Shown piece by piece: positions 16,846 to 25,934 of a DNA stretch of 64,000 nt. A model generated the notes under the pieces. That model was not told the DNA's origin, searched no databases, and saw only the letters and a program-made list of their open reading frames with translations. The DNA is from JAEUMW01 sp963734295 (GTDB lineage Bacteria > Pseudomonadota > Gammaproteobacteria > Burkholderiales > JAEUMW01). The position numbers and the translations under genes were made by a program. Each line of letters begins with the position of its first letter. The first letter of the stretch is position 1. Location: NCBI GenBank assembly GCA_963734295.1, contig CAVTGS010000012.1:248001-312000 (forward strand). Direction: 5' to 3'.

Positions 16846-17726
16846 CACGGCACGTCCACGCCAGCGTGCCGCATCGCTTCGACTACCACGGGCTGTGCTG
16901 CGGTCGACAGGGAAACGAGCGGCAGGCGAATGCTGTTCTGGATGTGCCCCATGCGATACAGCGCCCACTTCGCGGGGATCGGATTCGCCTCGACGAAGAG
17001 GTGGCGGTGCAGCCCGAAGAGGCGTTGGTTGATGCGGCGCGCCTCCTCGATCCGGCCCGCCAGCGCGGCGGCACACATGTCGTGCATCAGGCGCGGGGCG
17101 ACATTCGCCGTCACCGAAATCACGCCGTGCCCGCCCATCAGCAGAAACGGCAGCGCCGTCGCGTCGTCGCCCGTGTAGAGCGCGAAACCAGCCGGTGCGC
17201 GCGTGACGAGCTCGGTGGCGCGGGCGAGATCGCCGGTCGCGTCCTTGATGCCGCGAATGCCAGGCACCTCGGCAAGACGCATCACGGTGTCGTTCGTCAT
17301 GTCGCAGGCAGTTCGCCCCGGCACGTTGTACAGGATGATGGGCAGGTCCACGGCCTCGGCGATCGCCTTGAAGTGGCGGTACAACCCTTCCTGCGTCGGC
17401 TTGTTGTAGTAGGGGACGACCGACAGGCTCATGAGCGCGCCGGCGTCCTTCGCGCAGACGGAGAGCTCGATCGCTTCACTCGTGGAGTTCGCGCCGGTGC
17501 CGGCGATGATGGGGATGCGTCCCGCTGCGTGCTCTACCGCCACCCGCAGGAGCAGGCAATGTTCCTCGAAGTCCACCGTTGCCGATTCGCCCGTCGTCCC
17601 GACGACGACGAGACCGTCGGTCTTCTCATCCACGTGCCAGTCGATGAGGGCACGAAACGCGTCGAGGTCGAGACTGCCGTCCTCGTGCATCGGGGTGACG
17701 ATTGCCACAAGACTGCCGGTGAGCAT
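16845..17726 (-). CDS. dapA: 4-hydroxy-tetrahydrodipicolinate synthase
   Basis: Condenses pyruvate with aspartate semialdehyde, the first step of the lysine/diaminopimelate branch. Motifs are VGTTGESATVD, the YYNKPTQEG loop, Tyr in YNVPGRT, and the Schiff-base lysine in RGIKDATGD. The start MLTGSLVAIVTPM at 17726 is typical of DapA and has AGGA about five bases upstream; an in-frame ATG nine codons earlier lies inside a palindrome and is less likely. The 293-residue length is normal. It is followed by bamC with a one-base overlap. Confidence 0.95.
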   Translation of the reverse strand: MLTGSLVAIVTPMHEDGSLDLDAFRALIDWHVDEKTDGLVVVGTTGESATVDFEEHCLLLRVAVEHAAGRIPIIAGTGANSTSEAIELSVCAKDAGALMSLSVVPYYNKPTQEGLYRHFKAIAEAVDLPIILYNVPGRTACDMTNDTVMRLAEVPGIRGIKDATGDLARATELVTRAPAGFALYTGDDATALPFLLMGGHGVISVTANVAPRLMHDMCAAALAGRIEEARRINQRLFGLHRHLFVEANPIPAKWALYRMGHIQNSIRLPLVSLSTAAQPVVVEAMRHAGVDVP

Positions 17727-17739
17727 GGGATCCTGCTTC

Positions 17740-17758
17740 GTAAAATGCAGCATTTTAC
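17740..17758 (-). promoter_or_regulatory. 19-bp perfect palindrome upstream of dapA
   Basis: GTAAAATGC and GCATTTTAC are perfect inverted repeats around one central base, 14 bases ahead of the dapA start. Read on the minus strand the first arm contains TAAAAT, a good -10 box, so the palindrome could be an operator overlying the promoter. The alternative is an mRNA hairpin. Confidence 0.45.
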
Positions 17759-17815
17759 CGGAAAGCCCCGGGCGCTGACCAAGGGCTTCAACACGGGTCC
17801 TGGAGGGTCGTGCTC

Positions 17816-18370
17816 TCAGCGAACCGCGCGGGGATGGAGCGCGCCGATCGCGCAGATTCGCTGCACCATCGCCGGCTTCGGAACCTCAACGCACACATCC
17901 TCGAAGGCGATGACCGCGAGACGCCCGCGCACGACCTCGAGCAGCTCACCGGGTCGCAGGAGAAAGTCCGGATTGGAGGGCTTGCCGAACTGTTCGTTGC
18001 CGGCAGCGAACGTTTCGTACAAGAGCACGCCCGCGGGCTCGAGGCTGTCGAGAAGGGCAGGGAACAAAGGGCGCCAGAGGTAGTTCGTGACCACGACCGC
18101 ATCGAAGCGGCGGCCGGGGAAGGGCCAGGGCCCGCCCTCCAGATCGGCGACCGTAGCAGCTACGCCCGGAATGTCCTGAAGCGTCGCGATCGCCTCGGGA
18201 GCGCGGTCGACCGCCGTGACCCGGAGGCCGCGACCCGCCAGACAGCGGCAATGGCGACCGAAGCCGCAGGCGAGGTCCAGCACGGTACCGCCGTCCCGGA
18301 TCAGGGGCGCGAAGCGCTCGACCCAGGCCGAGGGCGCGTCGATGCGATGGTCGGCGGGGAGGGCAGTCAC
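17816..18370 (-). CDS. Class I SAM-dependent methyltransferase (TehB-like)
   Basis: A 184-residue methyltransferase with the SAM-binding motif I VLDLACGFGRHCRCLAGRG, motif II VTAVDRAPEA and a later FDAVVVTNYLWRPL. A small Rossmann domain with this sequence resembles the TehB/UbiE-like group, but the substrate cannot be read. The C-terminal part holds PGELLEVVRGRLAVIAFEDV. The gene stands alone upstream of dapA on the minus strand and is divergent from the small Cys-rich protein at 18438. Confidence 0.85.
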   Translation of the reverse strand: MTALPADHRIDAPSAWVERFAPLIRDGGTVLDLACGFGRHCRCLAGRGLRVTAVDRAPEAIATLQDIPGVAATVADLEGGPWPFPGRRFDAVVVTNYLWRPLFPALLDSLEPAGVLLYETFAAGNEQFGKPSNPDFLLRPGELLEVVRGRLAVIAFEDVCVEVPKPAMVQRICAIGALHPRAVR

Positions 18371-18402
18371 GCCCGGAGCTTACCATTCGCTGCGCGACGT
18401 GG

Positions 18403-18430
18403 TTGCGCGGAGAAGGGCAGCGCGTACAAT
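18403..18430 (+). promoter_or_regulatory. Candidate promoter of the CzcI-like gene, predicted leaderless
   Basis: TTGCGC (18403-18408) and TACAAT (18425-18430) are 16 bases apart. The ATG at 18438 lies seven bases after the -10 box, so transcription should start at or next to the start codon. No ribosome binding site is visible. Confidence 0.4.
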
Positions 18431-18437
18431 CCGGGGC

Positions 18438-18806
18438 ATGCACCTGCGGCTCTACCGTCTGATCGGAGCGATCCTCGTTGCCGTTTTGCCCTGGCAGGGC
18501 ATGGCGGCGACGCGCGTCGGGTCCTGTGTGCACGCCTCGGCGAGCACTGCGACGCGTGACGCGGCCGCCCCATGTCATGAAGCAGCGTCCACGGCCGGCG
18601 CGGCGGCCGAGCACGAAACGCCCTCCGGGCATGACGGCGGGAATGCGTGCGGCGGCTGCGACCAGTGCCACGCCTGCTGTGCCGGCATCCTGCCGATCTC
18701 GACGCGAGACACCGCGATCCCATCCCCGTCACACCCCGTCTTCCCGCCGCTGGCCATGATCGCCGGCGTCGTCCTCGAGCACCTCGATCCGCCCCCCGTC
18801 GGGTAA
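18438..18806 (+). CDS. Small Cys/His-rich exported protein, CzcI-like
   Basis: A 122-residue protein with an N-terminal hydrophobic helix (LYRLIGAILVAVLPWQGMA) that could be a signal peptide, then a stretch rich in Cys and His including CGGCDQCHACCAG, and a second hydrophobic segment near the C-terminus. Small proteins of this form precede heavy-metal RND efflux operons (CzcI in Cupriavidus is the named case), where they are thought to sense or modulate metal response. It sits about 160 bases before the CusC-like gene. Function is inferred from position and composition only. Confidence 0.6.
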   Translation: MHLRLYRLIGAILVAVLPWQGMAATRVGSCVHASASTATRDAAAPCHEAASTAGAAAEHETPSGHDGGNACGGCDQCHACCAGILPISTRDTAIPSPSHPVFPPLAMIAGVVLEHLDPPPVG

Positions 18807-18963
18807 GCCCGACTCGATGAAGTTCTGAGCAAGCGCGCGAGCGAGCGACGCCCGCGCCTCCTTTGTCGTGTCCGTCCTCTGCGCAAATTGCCACGTCGTG
18901 GTTGGCGCGCGTCGTCGCGCCCGAGCGCCCTCGCAGGCGGACGGAACCATGTGGTGAAACGAG

Positions 18964-20322
18964 ATGATCACTGTGCGTCTGATTGCAGTTGCGGTGGCCC
19001 TCGCCATGGGGGCGCTTCCAGCCGCTGCGGCCGAGCGGCGCGAGTATGAGCACGCTGCACCGTCGCAGAGCGACACGGCGCCGAGCCCCCTCGCCGCGCT
19101 GATCGAGGAGGCGCTGCGGGCCAACCCCGAAATCCGTGCCGCGCGGCAGGAGGTCGAGGCCTCGCAGCAGCGGATTGCCCCGGCCGGCGCGTTGAACGAC
19201 CCGATGCTCGAGGCGGGCGTGCTCAACCTCCCGGTGAACAGCTTCAACTTCCGCCAGGACGATATGACAATGAAGATGATCGGGCTCGGCCAGCGCCTGC
19301 CCTATCCCGGCAAGCGGCGGCTGCGGGAAGAGGTCGCGGAACAGGACGCCGAGGCGAGCCGGCATGGCTACCAGGAAACGGCGAACCGGGTCGTACGCAA
19401 TGTGAAGGTGGCCTACTACAACCTCGCGCTCAACGCGACCGCGACCCGGCTCACGCTGCGCAATCGGGACGCCCTCGAGCAACTCGAGCGCATCGCGCAG
19501 GCGAAGTACGAGGTCGGGCAGGGCAATCAGGTCGACGCGCTGAAGGCGCAGATTCAGCTCTCGCGCATGTCCGACGACCTGATACGCCTCGCGCGGGAGC
19601 ACCGGGAAATCGCGGGCGAGCTCGACGCAGCCCTGGCCCGGCGTCCCGGGGTCACCCGGATCGTCCCCGCGCCGCTGCCGCCCGCGGTGGCTGCCGCGCC
19701 CCCGGCAGGCTTCCACGAGCAGACGCCCGCGGCGCAGCCCCAGTTGCTCGGGCTGCAGAGCAGGATCGCCCGCAGCCAGAGGACCCTCGACCTCGCCGCC
19801 AAGGAGTATTACCCGGACTTCGACTTCAAGCTTGCCTACGGGCAGCGCGACCGCGCGCAGGACGGCACGTACCGCTCGGACATGGTCCTCTTCACCGTCG
19901 CCATCAACCTGCCGGTGTGGCGCAGCACCAAGCTCGCGCCCCTGGTGGCCGAGGCCGAGGCGCTGCGCGGGCAGGCGCTCGACCTGTACGAGGCACAGCG
20001 GAACGAGATCCTGATGCAACTCCATCATCAGGACGCCGCTGCGGAGCAGAACCTCGCGTCGGCGCGCCTGTACGAATCCACGATCGTGCCGCAGGCGAAG
20101 CTCGCCTTGGAATCGTCGCTCGCGGCCTATCGGGTCGGCCGGCTCGACTTCATGAACGTGCTCGACAGCCAGATGACGGTCTTCAACGCCGAGATCGCCT
20201 ACGCCGCGGCCGTTGCGGGCTACCACAAGGCGCTCGCGGAAATCGACCTGCTCAGAGGGACACCATCAGATGCCGCCGTCGCGCACGTCGAACTGCGGGA
20301 TGAAGAAGGGAGAAAAAGATGA
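18964..20322 (+). CDS. cusC: Outer-membrane efflux channel, CusC/CzcC-like (TolC superfamily)
   Basis: The outer-membrane duct of a tripartite metal efflux pump. The 452-residue protein has a signal peptide (LIAVAVALAMGALPAAAAE) and two outer-membrane efflux repeats with long coiled-coil helices. Visible family stretches include ALRANPEIRAARQEVEASQQ, GLGQRLPYPGKRRLREEV and VAYYNLALNA in the first half and LAAKEYYPDFDFKLAYGQRD in the second. The stop overlaps the start of the adaptor gene by ATGA, so the three pump genes form an operon. Confidence 0.9.
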   Translation: MITVRLIAVAVALAMGALPAAAAERREYEHAAPSQSDTAPSPLAALIEEALRANPEIRAARQEVEASQQRIAPAGALNDPMLEAGVLNLPVNSFNFRQDDMTMKMIGLGQRLPYPGKRRLREEVAEQDAEASRHGYQETANRVVRNVKVAYYNLALNATATRLTLRNRDALEQLERIAQAKYEVGQGNQVDALKAQIQLSRMSDDLIRLAREHREIAGELDAALARRPGVTRIVPAPLPPAVAAAPPAGFHEQTPAAQPQLLGLQSRIARSQRTLDLAAKEYYPDFDFKLAYGQRDRAQDGTYRSDMVLFTVAINLPVWRSTKLAPLVAEAEALRGQALDLYEAQRNEILMQLHHQDAAAEQNLASARLYESTIVPQAKLALESSLAAYRVGRLDFMNVLDSQMTVFNAEIAYAAAVAGYHKALAEIDLLRGTPSDAAVAHVELRDEEGRKR

Positions 20323-21638
20323 GCCGGTTAGCACTGACGTTGTCTGCCCTGGCAGTCGCGGCAGCACTCGGAGCGGGTTACTGGTGGGGCAGCCGGAGTC
20401 ATCCGGTCACGACGTCTCCCCCGGTCACGGAAACCGCGAAACCGGAGCGGCGGATCGCGTACTACCGTAATCCGATGGGCCTGTCCGATATCTCGCCCAC
20501 GCCTAAGAAGGATTCGATGGGCATGGATTACCTCCCCGTGTACGAGGGCGACGAGCCGCCGGGCAAACTGGTGCAGATCAGCGCGGAGAAGGTCCAGAAG
20601 CTCGGCGTGAAAACCGAGCAGGCGGCACTGCGCGACCTCGCGCGACCGATTCGCGCGGTGGGCACGCTGGAGGTGGACGAACGACGCCTGCACACGCTCA
20701 CCGCCCGCTTCGAGGGCTACGTGCAGCGGCTCTACGTGAACGCCACGGGCCAGGATGTGGCGCGCGGCCAGGCCGTGGCCGACGTGTACAGCCCGGAGCT
20801 GGTGGCGGCGCAGCGCGAGTACCTCGTCGCGCGCGAGGGCGTGGCGGCGCTGAAGGACTCGGACCCCGACACCCGCGCCCGCATGCAGGCGCTCGCAGCG
20901 GCAAGTCTCGCGCGCCTGCGCTACTGGCAAATCTCGCAGGTTGAGATCGGCGAGCTGCAGCGTGAAGGCCGCGTGCGCGACACGCTCATGCTGCGCGCGC
21001 CCGCCACCGGCGTGGTGATGGAGAAGATGGTGGTCGATGGGATGCGCTTCATGCCGGGGGAACCGCTGCTCAGGATCGCAGACCTGTCTACCCTGTGGCT
21101 GATCGCCGACGTGTTCGAGCAGGACTTGGGTCTCGTGCGTCCCGGTCAACGTGCGACGATCCGCGTGAACGCCTATCCCGACCGCGCCTTCGAGGGGCGC
21201 GTCTCCTTCGTCTACCCTGCGCTCACCGCCGAGACCCGCACGGCGCGGGTGCGCATCGAGTTGCCGAATACCGGCGCCCTGCTCAAGCCCGCCATGTACG
21301 GGAGCGTAGAGATCGCCACCCCGGCAGGCGCCGGCCGCGTACTGACGGTGCCGACCTCCGCCGTCATCCGCAGCGGCACCCGTGAGCTCGCGCTGGTGCA
21401 AGTCGCCGAGGGTCGCTTCGAGCCGCGACCGGTGAAGCTCGGCATCGAGGGCGATCAATACGTGCAAATCAGGGAAGGGGTGGAGGTCGGCGAGAGAGTC
21501 GTGGTCAGCGCGAACTTCCTGATCGACGCCGAGAGCAACCTGCGGGCGGCGCTTTCCGGCTTTGCGCCGGCCGGCAGTGCACCAGCGACGCCTCCCGCCG
21601 AGGCACCCGCTGCGGCTCGCGATCACCAGGGGCACTGA
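20319..21638 (+). CDS. cusB: RND periplasmic adaptor, CusB-like
   Basis: The membrane-fusion protein linking the inner-membrane pump to the outer-membrane channel. The 439-residue protein starts with a membrane anchor or signal (LSALAVAAALGAGYWWG). A short metal-binding motif region follows, YYRNPMGLSDISPTPKKD then SMGMDYLPVY, which keeps Met residues but has none of the cysteines found in CusB-type YTCPMHP modules. Next come the barrel-sandwich hybrid and beta-barrel domains (GVKTEQAALRDLARPIRAVG and RVNAYPDRAFEGRVSFVYPA). The C-terminus DHQGH is His-containing. Met-rich and Cys-free suits Cu(I)/Ag(I). Confidence 0.92.
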   Translation: MSRLALTLSALAVAAALGAGYWWGSRSHPVTTSPPVTETAKPERRIAYYRNPMGLSDISPTPKKDSMGMDYLPVYEGDEPPGKLVQISAEKVQKLGVKTEQAALRDLARPIRAVGTLEVDERRLHTLTARFEGYVQRLYVNATGQDVARGQAVADVYSPELVAAQREYLVAREGVAALKDSDPDTRARMQALAAASLARLRYWQISQVEIGELQREGRVRDTLMLRAPATGVVMEKMVVDGMRFMPGEPLLRIADLSTLWLIADVFEQDLGLVRPGQRATIRVNAYPDRAFEGRVSFVYPALTAETRTARVRIELPNTGALLKPAMYGSVEIATPAGAGRVLTVPTSAVIRSGTRELALVQVAEGRFEPRPVKLGIEGDQYVQIREGVEVGERVVVSANFLIDAESNLRAALSGFAPAGSAPATPPAEAPAAARDHQGH

Positions 21639-21639
21639 C

Positions 21640-24600
21640 ATGCTCGCCCGCGTGATCGAATGGTCGGCGCGCAACATCGTTCTCGTGCTGATCGCCACGG
21701 GCTTCACCGTCGCGGCCGGCATCCATGCGGTAGTGAAGACGCCCCTCGATGCGCTGCCCGACCTCTCCGACGCGCAGGTCATCGTCTATACGGCGTTCCC
21801 CGGGCAGTCGCCGCAGGTGGTGGAGGACCAGGTCACGTATCCGCTCACGACGTCGCTCTTGTCGGTGCCGCGGTCGAAGGTCGTGCGCGGCTTCTCGTTC
21901 TTCGGCGCGTCCTTCGTCTACGTCATCTTCGAGGACGGCACGGACATCTACTGGGCGCGCTCCCGGGTGCTCGAGTATCTGAACTTCGCATCTGCGCGAC
22001 TGCCGCGCGGCGTCACCCCGACCCTCGGGCCAGATGCGACCGGCGTCGGCTGGGTCTACCAATACGCGGTCGTGGGGGCGAACCGCACGCTGGCGGAGTT
22101 GCGGACGCTGCAGGACTGGTTCATCCGCTATCAGCTCACCAAGGCCCGTGGTGTGGCGGAGGTGGCGAGCGTCGGCGGCTTCGTGCAGCAGTACCAGGTG
22201 GTCGTCGATCCACGCAAGCTGCAGGCTTACGGTATCCCCTTGGAGCGCGTGGCCGAGGTGATCCGCGACAGCAACCGCGACGTGGGCGGGCGAGTCGTCG
22301 AGATGGCCGAGACCGAGTACATGGTGCGGGGCATGGGTTACCTGCGCGGTGCGAACGACATCGCGGAGCTCGTGCTCAAGTCGGACCGCGGCACGCCGGT
22401 GCGCATTCGCGATATCGCCCGCGTCGAGCTCGGTCCCGACGAGCGCCGCGGTGTCACCGAGCTCGATGGCGAGGGCGAGGTGGTGTCGGGCATCGCCATG
22501 GCGCGCTACGGCGAGAACGCGCTCGACGTCATCGGGAGCGTCAAGGAGCGCATCGCCGAGATCGCGAGCGGCCTGCCGGAAGGCGTGCGCATCGAGACCG
22601 TGTACGACCGCTCCGATCTCATTCAGCGCGCGATCGACACGCTCACCCGGACGCTGCTGGAGGAAAGCGCCATCGTCGCCCTCGTGTGCGTCGTGTTCCT
22701 GTTCCACGTGAGAAGCGCGCTGGTGGCGATCGTCATGCTGCCGGTGGGGGTGCTGATGGCCTTCATCGCCATGCGCATGATCGGCATCAACTCGAACATC
22801 ATGAGCCTGGGCGGCATCGCGATCGCCATCGGCGCCATGGTGGACGCCGCCATCGTGATGATCGAGAACGCCCACAAGCACATCGAGCGTGATCCCGAGG
22901 CGCCGCGGCCGCGCGTCATCGTCGATGCCTGCAAGGAGGTCGGACCGGCGCTCTTCTATCAGCCTGCTGGTCATCACCGTGTCGTTCCTGCCCGTCTTCA
23001 CCCTCGAGGCCCAGGAGGGGCGGCTCTTCAAGCCGCTCGCCTACACCAAGACCTTCGCCATGGCGGGCGCGGCGCTCCTGTCGGTGACCCTGGTCCCCGC
23101 GCTGATGCTGCTCTGCGTGCGCGGGCGCATCGTTCCAGAGGCGAAGAATCCGCTCAACCGCTTCCTGATCTGGAGCTACCGGCCGGTCATCCAGGGCGTG
23201 CTGCGAGCGAAGCTCCTGACCGTCGTCGCGGCAGGCATCGTGCTCGCGCTCTCGTGGATTCCGCTTACCCGCGTCGGCAGCGAATTCATGCCGACGCTGA
23301 ACGAGGGCACGCTCTTCTACATGCCGACCACACTGCCGGGGCTGTCGGTGACGAAAGCGGCGGAGCTCCTGCAGGTCCAGAACCGGATCATCAAGAGCTT
23401 CCCGGAGGTGTCGTCGGTGTACGGCAAGGCGGGGCGCGCGGAGACCGCCACGGATCCCGCGCCCCTCGAGATGTTCGAGACGGTCATCAACTTGAAGCCC
23501 GAGACGGCGTGGCGCCCCGGCGTGACCGTAGACAATCTGATCGCCGAGATGGACGCCGCGCTCCGGTTTCCGGGCATCGCGAACTCGTGGACCATGCCGA
23601 TCAAGGCACGTATCGACATGCTATCCACCGGCATCCGGACGCCGCTCGGTATCAAGGTCTTCGGCACCGATCTCGCGCAGATGGAGCGGCTCGCTAAGGA
23701 GATCGAGGCGGTCGTGAAGCAGGTTCCTGGCACCACCAGTGCCTACGCCGAGCGCATCACCGGCGGCTCCTATCTCAACATCGAGCCCGACCGCGCGGCG
23801 CTCGGTCGTTACGGTCTCACGGTCGGCCGGCTTCAGGACGTGATCGCGGCTGCACTGGGCGGGGAGATGGTGACGACGACCGTGGAAGGACGCGAGCGCT
23901 TCGGCGTCATCGTGCGCTATCCGAGGGATCTGCGCAGCGATCCGCAGGCCATCGCAAGCCAGGTGCTGGTGCCGACCGGCACGGGCGCGATGATCCCGCT
24001 GGGGCAGCTCGCCCGGGTGTCGCTCGGCCAGGGGCCGCCTGCGATCCGCACCGAGAACGCGCTGCTCTCCGCCTACATCTTCGTCGACATCCGCGGACGC
24101 GACATCGGCGGCTACGTGGCAGAGGCGCGCCGGGCGGTGCAGGAGAAGGTGACGTTCCCGCCCGGCTACTACGCCACCTGGAGCGGGCAGTTCGAGTACT
24201 TCGAGCGCGCCCGGCAGCGGATGCAGATCGTGGTGCCGTTCACGCTCGCGATCATCTTCCTGCTGCTGTACCTCAACTTCGGTCGCCTCGCCGAGACCCT
24301 GATCGTCATGCTCTCGCTGCCTTTCGCTCTGGTCGGGGGACTGTGGTTCACGTACCTGCTCGGCTACAACCTGAGCGTCGCGGTCGCGATCGGCTTCATC
24401 GCGCTCGCGGGCGTGGCGGCGGAGACGGGCGTCGTGATGATCCTCTATCTCGACCACGCGCTTGCGCGCATCCGCGCGGAGCGCGAGGCCCGCGGCGAGC
24501 CCATCACGCCGGACGACATCCGCGCCGCGGTGATGGAGGGCGCGGTGGAGCGCGTGCGGCCAAAGATGATGACCGTGGTTGCGATCATGGCGGGGTTGCT

Positions 24601-24817
24601 GCCGATCATGTGGAGCACGGGCACGGGGTCGGAGGTGATGCGCCGGATCGCCGCACCCATGATCGGCGGCATGGTCTCGTCCACCATCCTCACGCTGATC
24701 GTGATTCCGGCGATCTATGCGCTCGTCAAGGGCGCCGGCGTCCGGCACGGCGGCAATACGGCGGTGGCTTTGGGCTACAATGCCGTGTCGCGCGATTCCC
24801 CCGGCCCCGCCGCATGA
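21640..24817 (+). CDS. cusA: Heavy-metal RND efflux pump, CusA-like (one frame break)
   Basis: The inner-membrane proton-driven pump of the HME-RND family, about 1058 residues. It begins MLARVIEWSARNIVLVLIAT. The first half contains the helix GIAIAIGAMVDAAIVMIENA; the second contains VGSEFMPTLNEGTLFYMPT and the substrate-loop TMPIKARIDMLSTGIRTP, whose Met residues are typical of the Cu(I)/Ag(I) type rather than the Zn/Co/Cd Czc type. The frame breaks near 22958 between ACKEVGPALF and SLLVITVSFLPVF; removing one base repairs it. The start is two bases after the cusB stop. Confidence 0.92.
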
Positions 24818-24910
24818 ACCTTCGCCGCCTGCTGCGGCACCGGCGCTGCCGCGGGCCGATCCGACGACCGTTTTTTCGCTGCGCTTCGATCACTCGAACC
24901 AGGGGGCAGC

Positions 24911-25396
24911 ATGGCGCTCAACGCGTATCTCAGGATCAAGGGCTATCAGCAGGGTGACATCAAGGGTTCGGCGACGGTCAAGGGTCGCGAAGGGCGCATC
25001 GTCGTGATCGCGTGCTGCCACGACATCGACAGCGCACGCGATCCGGAGAGTGGCCTCACGACGGGCAAGCGCAGACACGGCCCGCTCGTCATCACGAAGG
25101 AGCTCGACCGGAGCTCGGTGCCGCTGCGGCAGGCGCTCGTCGCCAACGAGACGCTGACAGTGTGGGAGCTGCAGTTCTGGCGTGCCATGACGCGCGGCAC
25201 GGAGAAGCAGCACTTCACCATCCGGCTCGTGAACGCGCAGGTCGAGAGCATCCGTCTGGAGCTGCCGAATACGCGCAGCCCGGACACCTCCAAGCTGCCG
25301 GAGATGGAGCGCATCGTCTTCAACTACGAAAAGATCGAGTGGATCTGGACCGACGGACTGGTAGCGGGGGACGACTGGGGGGCAGGGGTGGCATAG
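24911..25396 (+). CDS. hcp: Hcp-family type VI secretion tube protein (orphan)
   Basis: A 161-residue Hcp-like protein, the ring-forming tube subunit and effector carrier of type VI secretion. It shows the family start ALNAYLRIKGYQQGDIKGS, then GPLVITKELDRSSVPLRQAL and the late VFNYEKIEWIWTDG, with normal length. A GGGGG-containing ribosome binding site precedes the ATG. No other type VI genes (tssB, tssC, vgrG, clpV) are in the window, so it is an orphan copy about 90 bases after the copper efflux operon. It may serve a system encoded elsewhere or carry a specific effector. Confidence 0.88.
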   Translation: MALNAYLRIKGYQQGDIKGSATVKGREGRIVVIACCHDIDSARDPESGLTTGKRRHGPLVITKELDRSSVPLRQALVANETLTVWELQFWRAMTRGTEKQHFTIRLVNAQVESIRLELPNTRSPDTSKLPEMERIVFNYEKIEWIWTDGLVAGDDWGAGVA

Positions 25397-25934
25397 CCAA
25401 TCGACCCCGGGATCGGCCCCGAGCTTCGGGCGCCTCACGCGCGCCGCAGGCCCGCGTACGGACCGATGGATTTCCTGCCCTCTATCCTCTATCCTCACGC
25501 CCTGCGACGAGAAGACGGTGCTGTTCGACCCCGCTGGCCAGGGACGGATCGGTTCACGGCGGCAACGCGGGGGCAATCGGGGCGCCGCATGGTGATCCGG
25601 GATCGCGGGGAGATCACAGCAACCGGTTTTTATTCGCTGCAGGCTAAGGGGGAAAGCTCGCCGCGTCTTCATCGGCCGCGCGTTCGATTCGAGGTGCGCT
25701 TCGGATCGCGGGCGCCGGGGCAGCCCTTCCACACCTCGCCTCGCGCATCCGACTCGGGCGGCTCGCAGTGCCTCCGGGTCGAGTCGGGGCGCCTGCAAAG
25801 CCGCCGGGGTCGTGGGGAGAGGCGCAGGGACGGAATCCGGCTCGCCCGGTGCAGACCGTGAGTGATCCGATGACCGACAAGGCCGGGTTAGCTTTGGATC
25901 CGGCATGGGACTAACCATCAGAGAGGAAAAGAAC
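25397..25934 (+). other. Non-coding stretch between hcp and phaE
   Basis: I see no convincing gene here. The longest open frames give arginine-rich, low-quality sequence without recognisable domains or ribosome binding sites. The phaE ribosome binding site AGAGGAAAAG lies at the right end. A promoter for the PHA genes is expected in this interval, but I cannot point to a clear one. Confidence 0.5.

Noticed and set aside
25466..25861. 131-codon open frame between hcp and phaE
   Set aside because: Arg-rich composition, no ribosome binding site, no family.
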